Positions 54,527 to 63,293 of a stretch of 64,000 nt of DNA are shown in pieces. The notes under the pieces were generated by a model that saw nothing but the letters and a program-made list of their open reading frames with translations, did no database searches and was not told the origin of the DNA. This DNA is from JAAYDI01 sp052034005 (GTDB taxonomy: Bacteria; Planctomycetota; Planctomycetia; Pirellulales; Pirellulaceae), in the NCBI GenBank assembly GCA_052034005.1, contig JBPOJB010000018.1, positions 62,001 to 126,000 on the forward strand. The letters run 5' to 3'. Each line of letters opens with the position of its first letter. Position 1 is the stretch's first letter. The position numbers were made by a program, and so were the translations under genes.

Positions 54527-57088
54527 TCAGGGAACCCGGCTCGACGGCGACGCGACGGGCGCAGACCAGGACCGAGGCGCCTGCTCCGACTCGTCCCCAT
54601 AACTCATCGACAACTGCAGGCCGCTGCCGTTGGCCGTGTAATACAGCCGGCCATTCGAGGCATGCGCTCCCACGCATTGGAGCACGTCCACCGCCGGACC
54701 GGTCGATACCAGCGCGTTTCCGTGCGCGGTATCTATCAGATCCATATTCGACCCCAGCAGCAGCGCACCGTCCATCGTGAACCGCGTACAGCGGTACCCA
54801 TGGGCCAGTTCGCAGATCTTCGCGCCGCTGTCGGCATCCAGCAGGTACCCTTGCCGGTACTGAGCGTGTGTAAAGAGCCGATCGTCGGCCACCGTGACCA
54901 CGTGTATCGCATGCTGGACCGGATCTGATTTCCAAATCAGCTGCCCGTTCCTGGCGTCCAGGCAGAACACGCGATTGATATCGCCTTCCACCGGGTTGTA
55001 ACCGCCCAGGTAGAGCCGCCCACGGGCGACCGACGGCGTGCATCCGGCGTGCACCGAGTAGTCGGTGGTGACCCATTGGATGGCGCCCGTGTGCGGATCC
55101 AAGGCGGCCGTCACGCCCGAGATCCGTTTGTTGCCGAAGTAGCACGAGTAGTAGAGCGTATCGTCGGCCAGGCACATGCCCGCATCGTCACCGCCATGGC
55201 CGTATTCGGAGAAGTCGCGCGACCAGACCTCGGCGCCCGTCTCCAGGTCCCAGGCCTTGACGATCGGCCGTTGATCGTCGGGGAAACCGAAGGTGCTCTG
55301 GTGCTCGAACAGCCAGGTGCGGCCCGTGTAACGCCCCGTGCTGAACTGGTAGAAGATCAGCCCCTGGTGGATCAGCGGCGGAAGCTGGCGGTTCCAGCTC
55401 GGTGAACCGCTGAAGGGCACCTCCCACACCAGTTCGCCGGTGGCCGCGCTGAGGCAACGCAAGCGACACTGACCCAGGCCCGCCTGGGGCAGGTACAGTC
55501 GTTCCTGGTAGTAGGCCGGCGTGGTGAAAGACACATGCACGCCCGGATAGTAGACACGCCAGAGCAACCGGCCGGTCTCCTGCTCCACGGCCATGATCTG
55601 CCCTTCGGCCGTATGGGTGTACACGCGTCCGCCTCCGATCGTGGACAGGTGTTTGATCGTCCCTTCACAACGGCGTATCCAGCGCATGGTCAGGGGTGGC
55701 CGGACCCCCTGTTGCGTGCGGTTCGTATTGGCCTGGTTGGCGAAGTGGGTCGCCCAGTCAAACGCGTCGTCCGGCAAGGGACTGGCCAGCGGCGAGCGGA
55801 TGCGTGTGAGGTCGAGCGGCTCCGTGGGGAGCGGGGCCTGGCCAGACGGACCCAGGATGTACAAATAGCCGTCTTCGCCGCCGAAGACGACCTGCTGGTT
55901 CGCCACGGCACAGGGCGCGGTGATAGGCCGCGAGAATGGCGTCCTGAACACCTGCGCCTCCCGACCCGGCTCGAGCGGGACCGCCGCCAGGCAGCCATTG
56001 AGGCAGCTGACCAGCGCATGCTCGGCCGTGATAATGGGCGGGGCGATCGACGGGTAGTCGCCCAACGGGATCGTCTGGCCGCCCGCGTGCCGACACAGGC
56101 CGAACCCCCCTTCGGGTCGGCAGCGGTACACCGCATCGCCGCGGACGCTGACCGATGAGAAACTCATGCTCGGATCGCTCTGGTAGTCGGTCTCCGTGCC
56201 CGCCACGAAACTCGTGTCGACTTTGTGGTCCAGGATCCGCAGGATCTCCACGCGGCCGCCGTTGTCCCGCCGGAACCACTGCCGATAGACGGTCCCCTGC
56301 GCGTCGAGGCTCAGCCCCAACGTCGCCGGGCTCTCGTTCGGCGCAAAACCGCCCAGCAGCTGGGCGTGATCGCCTCGATCCGCCAGCCAGACGATCGAAC
56401 CTCCCGCCGGGATCACCAGCGTCTTCCCGTGCGCCGCCATGTCGCGTGAACAAAGGAACTGCTCGCGCCAGGTCACCCGCTCGCCTCCCTTGTGCTTCAG
56501 CCAGTCCTGCCCGCTCCAGCGATCTCCCTGGAACTTCAGCACCTCGCGCACGTAATCCCATGTCCACCGGACATCCCCCTGCGGCGCTAGCGCGTACACC
56601 TGCGAACCAAGCGTGGCGAAGTAGACGACGTCCGAACCGGCCACCGGACAGCTCAACACCGGCTCGCCACAGTCAATCTCCCGCACCACATGTCCATCGT
56701 GGGCGTCGAGCACATAGTAGTTGCCCGCCATCGTCCCGAAATGCAGGTATTGGCCGACCAGTGCCGGTGAAGAGCAATTGTTGCAGTTGCGTGCGCCCCC
56801 AGGGCTGTGGAACTGCCACACGACCTCGTGCGACTGCGCATCGATGCAGAACACCACGCCCGACCCATCCAGCACGTAGACCCGCCCCTCGGCGATCACC
56901 GGCGCGGTGAACACGGCGTCGGTCAGCGGGATCGCCGCCTCCAGGCCCAAATGCTCCGGGATCCGGACGGTCGGAGCGTTGCCCGAATGCTCGCTGTCAT
57001 ACTTGAACTGCGTCCAATCCTCGGCGCTCGATACGACACAACTGCTGGCAACCAACCATGCGGCACACACTATCGGCAAGCGGCTCAT
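54527..57088 (-). CDS. Exported PQQ-like beta-propeller protein
   Basis: An 853-residue protein with a Sec signal (L-P-I-V-C-A-A-W-L-V-A-S-S-C-V-V-S-S-A). It is built of many PQQ/BamB-type blades: G-R-V-Y-V-L-D-G-S-G-V-V-F-C-I-D-A, Y-Y-V-L-D-A-H-D-G-H-V-V, E-Q-E-T-G-R-L-L-W-R-V and A-L-D-P-H-T-G-A-I-Q-W-V. There are probably two propellers. C-N-N-C near residue 97 recalls paired cysteines of quinoprotein dehydrogenases but not the heme C-x-x-C-H. ATG 57088 has GGAGG 11 bases upstream and begins the signal; an in-frame TTG 30 bp earlier does not. The first gene of the window ends with similar blades. Function unknown; sugar-alcohol oxidation or scaffolding are options. Confidence 0.85.
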   Translation of the reverse strand: MSRLPIVCAAWLVASSCVVSSAEDWTQFKYDSEHSGNAPTVRIPEHLGLEAAIPLTDAVFTAPVIAEGRVYVLDGSGVVFCIDAQSHEVVWQFHSPGGARNCNNCSSPALVGQYLHFGTMAGNYYVLDAHDGHVVREIDCGEPVLSCPVAGSDVVYFATLGSQVYALAPQGDVRWTWDYVREVLKFQGDRWSGQDWLKHKGGERVTWREQFLCSRDMAAHGKTLVIPAGGSIVWLADRGDHAQLLGGFAPNESPATLGLSLDAQGTVYRQWFRRDNGGRVEILRILDHKVDTSFVAGTETDYQSDPSMSFSSVSVRGDAVYRCRPEGGFGLCRHAGGQTIPLGDYPSIAPPIITAEHALVSCLNGCLAAVPLEPGREAQVFRTPFSRPITAPCAVANQQVVFGGEDGYLYILGPSGQAPLPTEPLDLTRIRSPLASPLPDDAFDWATHFANQANTNRTQQGVRPPLTMRWIRRCEGTIKHLSTIGGGRVYTHTAEGQIMAVEQETGRLLWRVYYPGVHVSFTTPAYYQERLYLPQAGLGQCRLRCLSAATGELVWEVPFSGSPSWNRQLPPLIHQGLIFYQFSTGRYTGRTWLFEHQSTFGFPDDQRPIVKAWDLETGAEVWSRDFSEYGHGGDDAGMCLADDTLYYSCYFGNKRISGVTAALDPHTGAIQWVTTDYSVHAGCTPSVARGRLYLGGYNPVEGDINRVFCLDARNGQLIWKSDPVQHAIHVVTVADDRLFTHAQYRQGYLLDADSGAKICELAHGYRCTRFTMDGALLLGSNMDLIDTAHGNALVSTGPAVDVLQCVGAHASNGRLYYTANGSGLQLSMSYGDESEQAPRSWSAPVASPSSRVP

Positions 57089-57282
57089 GGGTCTGTCATC
57101 CTCCAGGCGTCTCGTCAACGATCAAGACCGGCATCGCACGAACAGGGTAGTATCGCACAGCGGCGGGGAGGCAGGCAAGCAAGCAAGCCTCGCAAGCTGG
57201 GCGGGACCGGCACAACAGGCTCTGCCAGCCTTATCCGCGGTAGCGTGCGCAGAGTGGATGACGATGAGGGCCCGACGACGCC

Positions 57283-58206
57283 TTACGGGAAGGGCCGATC
57301 ATGTTGCCGGATAGAGCCGGCGGCGCGCCAGACCGCAATGTCGATCGAATCGTGCAGGAACCGCGTCGATCCATCCGCAAAGGCTCCCTGCACGCCGCCC
57401 GTGTGATTGCTGCTGTAGGCACATTCGCGGTGCTTTTCGCTCCCGGTCCGCAAGTTGATGGGATAGTAGGTGGACCCCAGCGCCTCGGAGAAGTCCATGC
57501 CGTCGCCGCTATCGGCGTTCGGATGGTAGAGGTAGAAGCGGTCGCAGATCCAGCACCCGACATCGTCGCCGACCGCGAAGATGGACTCGCTGATCATGAG
57601 CGTCTGGGACGTGCCGTCGCGCACGTCGCGGAGGCGCGTCGGAGCGCGCGGCTGGCGTTTGAACAACGCGGCCCGGAACATGCCGTTGGATTGATCCATC
57701 CCGCCCGGCCCCAGATTGTCGTGCTGCGCGTCCCCGCCGGCGCAGGCCAGGTAATTCGTCACGTAGCGCCCGGTCATCTGGTTCAGATCCGCCGTGACAG
57801 GTTCGCCCTGCGATGGACAGCGAAACAGCGGGATCTGCGCACGAACGAGCTGCTGCAAACGGCGGCTAACGGGGTCCGTCCCGCGCCAGTACCCCTGCTC
57901 GGTCCATGGCACCAGCTCGGCCCACGCCATCTGTTCCACGAACGGCAGCAGGTAGGCCGACCAGGACTGCCCCCAGCCGGCATTCACGCCATAGGGGAAA
58001 CTGCCGTGCGTGTCGTGATAGTTGTGCATCGCCAACGCAAGCTGACGCAGATGGTTCTGACACTGCAGGCGCCGACCGGCCTCACGCACCGCCTGCACCG
58101 CCGGCAACAACAGCGCCATCAGAGTCCCGATGATGGCGATGACCACCAGCAGCTCCAGGAGCGTAAACGCTCGACCCTGTGGCCGAACATGCCTTCCACG
58201 GAACAT
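57283..58206 (-). CDS. DUF1559 protein with type IV pilin-like leader
   Basis: A 307-residue protein of the planctomycete DUF1559 (SBP_bac_10-like) family. It begins with a prepilin-type cleavage/methylation signal, G-R-A-F-T-L-L-E-L-L-V-V-I-A-I-I-G around residues 11-27, then the hydrophobic helix to A-V-Q-A-V-R-E-A. Family marks follow: C-Q-N-H-L-R-Q-L-A-L-A-M-H-N-Y-H-D, G-S-F-P-Y-G, and near the end S-N-H-T-G-G-V-Q-G-A-F-A-D-G-S. ATG 58206 has GGAGG close upstream. The family is hugely expanded in this phylum and is thought to form pseudopilin-like surface parts. It follows a small lipoprotein gene by 57 bp, a standard pairing. Confidence 0.93.
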   Translation of the reverse strand: MFRGRHVRPQGRAFTLLELLVVIAIIGTLMALLLPAVQAVREAGRRLQCQNHLRQLALAMHNYHDTHGSFPYGVNAGWGQSWSAYLLPFVEQMAWAELVPWTEQGYWRGTDPVSRRLQQLVRAQIPLFRCPSQGEPVTADLNQMTGRYVTNYLACAGGDAQHDNLGPGGMDQSNGMFRAALFKRQPRAPTRLRDVRDGTSQTLMISESIFAVGDDVGCWICDRFYLYHPNADSGDGMDFSEALGSTYYPINLRTGSEKHRECAYSSNHTGGVQGAFADGSTRFLHDSIDIAVWRAAGSIRQHDRPFP

Positions 58207-58263
58207 GGCTCCTCCGTGACACAATGCCGCGCGTCGCCTCCCGCCATGCGGCAGCGCAACTCC

Positions 58264-58434
58264 TTACGGCTCGTCCTGATCCATCACCGGCTCCTCGCCC
58301 GCCAAGATGGCCACGTCGGCCGGCTCTTCCACACCGCTGGGCGACGGAGCTGTCGGCGCACCGCAGCCGACGACACACGCGACCAACCAGGCCCAACAGG
58401 CAGCACCGCTGTAGCGTCCCAGGCGCAGCATCAT
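58264..58434 (-). CDS. Tiny lipoprotein paired with DUF1559
   Basis: A 56-residue lipoprotein found by reading the strand directly: M-M-L-R-L-G-R-Y then a hydrophobic stretch with W-A-W-L-V-A-C-V-V-G-C (lipobox Cys24), and an acidic C-terminal tail rich in Glu, Asp, Pro and Val ending M-D-Q-D-E-P. GGGAG stands just before the double ATG (58434, 58431). The DUF1559 gene follows 57 bp downstream on the same strand. Tiny lipoproteins beside DUF1559 genes are frequent in Planctomycetia, perhaps anchoring or guiding the pseudopilin. No other homology seen. Confidence 0.8.
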   Translation of the reverse strand: MMLRLGRYSGAACWAWLVACVVGCGAPTAPSPSGVEEPADVAILAGEEPVMDQDEP

Positions 58435-58471
58435 CTCCCGCCCCTCCCGGCGCTCCGCGAGGAAAACGCCA

Positions 58472-58483
58472 GACAGGCCTGTC
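58472..58483. promoter_or_regulatory. 12-bp palindrome upstream of the lipoprotein gene
   Basis: GACAGGCCTGTC is perfectly self-complementary and lies 38 bp before the lipoprotein start. It resembles the CAGGC/GCCTG arms of the REP-like hairpins, so it may be either an operator or a remnant of that repeat. Confidence 0.35.
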
Positions 58484-58629
58484 GACCCAACCTGATCCGA
58501 CCTGCCCGATCCGTCAGAAGAGAATCACCAACAGCGCGTCGAACCCCTCAAGAATTCCGGAAAAATTCCCGGACCTGCCCGCGGCGCCCACCCGGTTCCG
58601 CCCCCGCACGTCGCTCACCGCCCGGCGAT

Positions 58630-60441
58630 TCAACCGATCCGCCCCTGGCGGCGGCGGTCGGTTTCGCGGAGCAGGATCTTGCGGAGCCGGATCTGCCGGG
58701 GAGTCACTTCCACCAACTCGTCGTCCTCGATGTACTCCAGCGCCATTTCGAGCGACATGATGCGGGGCGGTTTGAGCAGGATGTTCTCGTCGCTCCCCGC
58801 GGCCCGGATGTTCGTCAGCTTCTTCTCTTTGGCCGGATTGACCGTCAGGTCGTTGTCGCGACTGTTCTCGCCGACGATCATGCCTTCGTAGATGTCATCG
58901 CCGGGTGCGATGAACATGTCGGCCCGCTCCTGCAACCCGGCCAACGCATACGCGACGGCCCGGCCATTCACATTGGACACCAGGACGCCGTTCGAGCGGC
59001 GCGGCAGTTCAGCCTCAACCGGACCATAGTCCGCATAGCGGTGATGGAGCAGGGCGGTGCCCTGAGTGGCGTTGAGCGCCTGGGTGCGCAACCCGATGAG
59101 CCCTCGAGCCGGGATCCGGAACGCAACGCACGTGTATCCACCGCGCGGCTGCATCTGCTCGAGCCGCCCGCGCCGCTGGCCCACCAGCTCCATGATCCGT
59201 CCCAGATACTCTGTCGGCACTTCGATGTTCAGCGTCTCGAACGGCTCGAGCCGTGCGCCGTCGATCAGCCGATGGATCACACGCGGCTTACCCACCGAGA
59301 ACTCGTACCCTTCGCGGCGCATCGTCTCGATCAAGACGGATAGATGCAGCACGCCGCGCCCGGCTACGGCGAACCCGTCGGTGCCCTCCTGCGGCCGGAC
59401 CCGCAGCGCCACGTTCCGTTCCAGTTCCCGATACAGCCGCTCGCGCAGTTGCCGGCTCGTCACAAACTTGCCGTCGCGCCCGGAAAGGGGCGACGAGTTG
59501 ATCGTGAAGACCATCTCCAGGGTCGGCTCGTCGACCACCAGGCGGGGCAGGGGGCGCGGCCGCTCAAGATCGCACACCGTATCGCCGATCTCCACGTCCT
59601 CCAACCCCATCAGCGCGACGATATCCCCGGCTTCCACCGACTCCACTTCCACACGATCCAGGTTCTGGAACACCATCAGTGACGCGACCTGGGCCGGCAT
59701 GATCGACCCGCCCTTGCGGGACAACCCCACGCGCTGACCGCTGCGGATCGTCCCGGCGGCGATCCGGCCGATGGCAATCCGCCCCACATATTGAGACCAG
59801 TCGATCGTGGTCACAAGCATCTGGAGCGGCGCATCGGGCTCCACCACCGGGCCGGGCACATGTTCGAGCACCAGGTCCAGCAGCAGCTCCATCGACTGCG
59901 CCGGCACCCGCGGATCGGCCGTGGCGTACCCCTCCTTGGCCGTCGCAAACACGAACGGCACGTCGTGCAAGCGTTCGTCGCCGGCCAGCTCCATGATCAG
60001 CTCGAATGTCTCGTCCAGCACCGCGTGTGCGCGGGCGTCCGGGCGGTCAATCTTGTTGATCACGAGGATCGGCTGCAGGCCGCAGGCGAGCGCTTTGGAC
60101 AGCACAAACCTGGTCTGCGGCATCGGGCCTTCGGCCGCATCCACCAACAGCAGCGCGCCGTCCGCCATGCTGACCACCCGCTCCACCTCGCCACCGAAAT
60201 CGGCATGGCCCGGGGTGTCGATGATGTTGATCTTGACCCCCTTGTGCGGCAAGGCGATGTTCTTGGCGATGATCGTGATCCCACGCTCACGCTCCAGATC
60301 GTTCGTGTCGAGGATCCGCTCGCCCTGCAACTGCGACTGGCGGAACTGGCCACATTGGCGCAGCAGGGAATCGACCAGCGTGGTCTTGCCATGGTCGACG
60401 TGTGCAATGATGACCAGGTTACGAATGTCGTCACGCCGCAC
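58630..60441 (-). CDS. typA: Ribosome-associated GTPase TypA/BipA
   Basis: A 603-residue translational GTPase, the normal length. G1 A-H-V-D-H-G-K-T at 13-20, switch I R-E-R-G-I-T at 51-56, G3 D-T-P-G-H at 75-79, G4 N-K-I-D at 129-132; then domain II, the EF-G-like domains and the TypA-specific C-terminal region (N-D-L-T-V-N-P-A-K-E-K-K-L-T-N-I-R). It helps late 50S assembly and growth in cold or stress. The start is GTG at 60441 (product M-R-R-D-D-I-R-N-L), chosen for family fit with GGGAG upstream; frames extending to 60726 add unrelated residues. It is a housekeeping gene and supports a chromosomal location. Confidence 0.96.
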   Translation of the reverse strand: MRRDDIRNLVIIAHVDHGKTTLVDSLLRQCGQFRQSQLQGERILDTNDLERERGITIIAKNIALPHKGVKINIIDTPGHADFGGEVERVVSMADGALLLVDAAEGPMPQTRFVLSKALACGLQPILVINKIDRPDARAHAVLDETFELIMELAGDERLHDVPFVFATAKEGYATADPRVPAQSMELLLDLVLEHVPGPVVEPDAPLQMLVTTIDWSQYVGRIAIGRIAAGTIRSGQRVGLSRKGGSIMPAQVASLMVFQNLDRVEVESVEAGDIVALMGLEDVEIGDTVCDLERPRPLPRLVVDEPTLEMVFTINSSPLSGRDGKFVTSRQLRERLYRELERNVALRVRPQEGTDGFAVAGRGVLHLSVLIETMRREGYEFSVGKPRVIHRLIDGARLEPFETLNIEVPTEYLGRIMELVGQRRGRLEQMQPRGGYTCVAFRIPARGLIGLRTQALNATQGTALLHHRYADYGPVEAELPRRSNGVLVSNVNGRAVAYALAGLQERADMFIAPGDDIYEGMIVGENSRDNDLTVNPAKEKKLTNIRAAGSDENILLKPPRIMSLEMALEYIEDDELVEVTPRQIRLRKILLRETDRRRQGRIG

Positions 60442-60722
60442 CGATTCACACTCCCCGCGCAAGCCCGACTGCGCCTGACAGGCGGGAGATCCATCCCTCC
60501 TTTTCGCCGGCAGCGCGACAACGGGCCAAGCAGGCGACAGTCTAGTGGATGGCAGCCGAGTGTAGAACTGGCAGGCTGCCGTGTGACCCGTTGCGGTCGA
60601 GAGGCCCGCCCGGGAACGTGACCGCCTCCCACCCGTACGGCGGCTCTCCGGCCAGCGACTTGACCGAGCGGTCCCCGCGCGTCCGACCGCGCCCGTGCCG
60701 GGCGCGTTCCGGCGTGCGCGCG

Positions 60723-63293
60723 TCAAGGGTTCTGCAGGCCCGCGCGGAGCAGCGCGTAAAGCACTTCGTATCGCTGCCGCAGCATCTCGTCCGGCTCCTC
60801 CAGCCAGTGAGTGCCCATGCTCACGTCATTGAACAACGAGCCAAACCCAATGGCCGTGACCCGGCCTTCGCCGAATTGCGTGCGCGCTGCGATCGGCACG
60901 TCACCCCACAGCGCAATCGTTTCGCCCCCACGGATCTCGCACGACGCCAGCAACGGAGTCTCTCGGGAACCGTCCGCCAGCCGCAACGGCTGGCCCTTCT
61001 GCTCGGGCGCATTGTGCACCGACGTCAGGCCGAACAGCATGAGCAGGCTGTTGGCGGTCGACTCGGGGACATCCGGCGTGTCGAAGACCACCAGGCGGCC
61101 GCCCGCCTGGACCCAGTCCATCAGCTCGTCACGGAACCGGGGACTCGGGAGCAGCGTCGGGCAGATCACGACCAGCGCGTCGCCGCGAAGCGCCGCGGCG
61201 CCTCCACGCCGGGACGTGTAGTTCCCCACCCGCGGGATCCACTGCTCCAGCATCCCGTAGCCGCCACCTTCCGGATCGTCGGCGAACGCCCCGGTGAACA
61301 ACGGCACGGTCGACAGCGACCGGTCGATCACGACATGCTGCAGGGCGCGTTTCGGCGCGGGCAACGGCAGGGCGTGCCGGTGCACCTGCATGACCAGCAG
61401 GGCGGCGAGCGTCCAGGCGGCCCACGAGGCGGCCAACAGCGACATCCAGGCCCCGGGCCGCTGCCGCACCGCTACGACGCCACAGGCCGCGGCGAGGATC
61501 CCGGCGACCCCCGCCAGGAACTGCCGCCAAAACTGCGCGCCCAGCGAGTCGAGTCGGCTCGCGTGGTTCAACCACTCGACCATGCCGACAAACAGCTCCA
61601 CTTTCCCCGGCTGATACACGCAGAAATTCGAGAACAGCGTGGAATCGGCGAACGCCAGCACGCGGCCCCGTCCGTGAGTGGTCGACCACAGCTGGCACCA
61701 GGCGCCGTACTGCATGTACGGTCGGTACTCCGCCTGCGGATGATAGTTCGATTCCTGATACGCGGGCGGCAAGTTCCATAGGCCCACGTTGCGGATCACC
61801 ATGTCGCCGACGTTGGCAGCCGGGTCAATCGAACAGGACACGGCGAAATCCATGGGCGGCACGGCTTGCAGGATCGGATGCGAGAGCCGCGGCGGTTCGT
61901 AGTGTTGCCGGTACGGCGCCCCCACCCGAAACAACAGATCGTTGCGAAACGTGAATCCAAAGTGGCGCGAGATGTCATTCAGGTACGTGTTCATGTTGAA
62001 CACGTTCGTGTGATCCCCGATCATCAACAGCGAACCGCCCCGCTCGACGAACCGGACCACGGCTTCGACTTCCTCCGGCTCATAGCGCGATGTCGGGGTC
62101 TTGATGATCAGGACGTCGCACTGCGCGAGCGCCGCATCGTCCAGCGGCTGGTCCTTCGACACGCGAGACATGTCATAGAACTGGCCGCAGTATTCGTAGA
62201 CCGCAGCGTAGTTGTACGAACCAGCCTCGCCGTAGACCTTGTCCCGATACGGCTCCGTCGTCGGCTCCCAGCTGGAATGCCGTTCGACGAACCGCACTCG
62301 CCCCGCCTTGCGCTGGCCGACAGGCGTCCAGTAATGGAGAAACACGGCCACGCAGACCGCGGCCGCACACCCGGCCACCACCGCCGTTCGCCGCATCGCG
62401 CTCGGTTGCCGCCCGCTGCCCGAGCGATCCGGCGCGGCCGCCGCGGAAGTCGGCGCACCGCCCGAAAAGGGAGACGGGACCAGGCGGCTGAGCACACATG
62501 CCAGCACGCAAGCAAGCCCCGCATGCACCCAGGTGCAGACCAGCAACTGGCCCACATTGGGCGTCGCCACGACATCGGCACGCAGTTGCAGGTGCAGCAC
62601 GAGGGCGCCGAGCAGAGCAAGACGCAAGGGAGCCCAGGCCAGGACCACCAACGCCAGGATCGCGCCGCTGCGCCCGTAGGACTTGAGCCGCACCGATCTC
62701 GGATGGCGACCGCGAGACGCCTCGTGGGCGAGCCACGCCAGCCCACCGACAGCCGTCAAGACCGTGGCCGGATCGAACAGCAACTCCCATGTCGCGGCGA
62801 TACGATCCGCAGTCCCCGTGGCGCGCAGGACCAGCATCGCGCCATCGAGCGTGGCGTCCGCCCCTAAGAGCCGCATCAGGAACGCGATCGGCCAGGCCAG
62901 AACGCCCGGCAGTTCGTGCGCCCGGGCTGTCAATGCCTGATAGAGCGCCAGCGCGAGCGATTGAGTCAGAAGAGCCATGCTGGCCAGGACCGACCCGCGC
63001 GCCACGATCCGCGTACCCGCATTGCGCACCGGCAACAACGAGACGGCCAGACCACACCATAACAGGGCCGGCATGCTCCGGTACGGAATCGGAACCGCCC
63101 ACAACGCCGGGGCCAGCATCAACAGCCCCAGACCGCGCTCCAGCCGGCCAGGGAATCGCACGGCGGTGCCGCCGAGCAACAAGACGGCCGCACCGAGCGC
63201 CACGATCCACGCGGTCAGATTGACCGGATCGAAGTACCCGAGCCCGAACAACCAGGCGCTCGCCAGGAGCGCTGTTGCGAACCAGACTCGCAC
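60723..63293 (-). CDS. Large membrane protein with DUF4350-like domain
   Basis: An 856-residue protein starting at GTG 63293, with GGGGAGG seven bases upstream; the G of the GTG is also the last base of the upstream stop (TAGTG). The first ~370 residues hold about ten hydrophobic helices. Then comes a soluble extracytoplasmic part of the DUF4350/GATase-like type: C-D-V-L-I-I-K-T-P-T-S-R-Y, F-V-E-R-G-G-S-L-L-M-I-G-D-H-T, and later V-Q-A-G-G-R-L-V-V-F-D-T-P-D, with further helices near residue 595-650. No glutaminase Cys is seen, so it is likely non-catalytic. Such proteins occur in MoxR/DUF58 gene groups; this may be the end of one. It is translationally coupled to the next gene. Confidence 0.75.
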   Translation of the reverse strand: MRVWFATALLASAWLFGLGYFDPVNLTAWIVALGAAVLLLGGTAVRFPGRLERGLGLLMLAPALWAVPIPYRSMPALLWCGLAVSLLPVRNAGTRIVARGSVLASMALLTQSLALALYQALTARAHELPGVLAWPIAFLMRLLGADATLDGAMLVLRATGTADRIAATWELLFDPATVLTAVGGLAWLAHEASRGRHPRSVRLKSYGRSGAILALVVLAWAPLRLALLGALVLHLQLRADVVATPNVGQLLVCTWVHAGLACVLACVLSRLVPSPFSGGAPTSAAAAPDRSGSGRQPSAMRRTAVVAGCAAAVCVAVFLHYWTPVGQRKAGRVRFVERHSSWEPTTEPYRDKVYGEAGSYNYAAVYEYCGQFYDMSRVSKDQPLDDAALAQCDVLIIKTPTSRYEPEEVEAVVRFVERGGSLLMIGDHTNVFNMNTYLNDISRHFGFTFRNDLLFRVGAPYRQHYEPPRLSHPILQAVPPMDFAVSCSIDPAANVGDMVIRNVGLWNLPPAYQESNYHPQAEYRPYMQYGAWCQLWSTTHGRGRVLAFADSTLFSNFCVYQPGKVELFVGMVEWLNHASRLDSLGAQFWRQFLAGVAGILAAACGVVAVRQRPGAWMSLLAASWAAWTLAALLVMQVHRHALPLPAPKRALQHVVIDRSLSTVPLFTGAFADDPEGGGYGMLEQWIPRVGNYTSRRGGAAALRGDALVVICPTLLPSPRFRDELMDWVQAGGRLVVFDTPDVPESTANSLLMLFGLTSVHNAPEQKGQPLRLADGSRETPLLASCEIRGGETIALWGDVPIAARTQFGEGRVTAIGFGSLFNDVSMGTHWLEEPDEMLRQRYEVLYALLRAGLQNP

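Noticed and set aside
57301..59343. Plus-strand open frame of 680 codons
   Set aside because: It runs antisense across DUF1559, the small lipoprotein and part of typA; no domain is seen.
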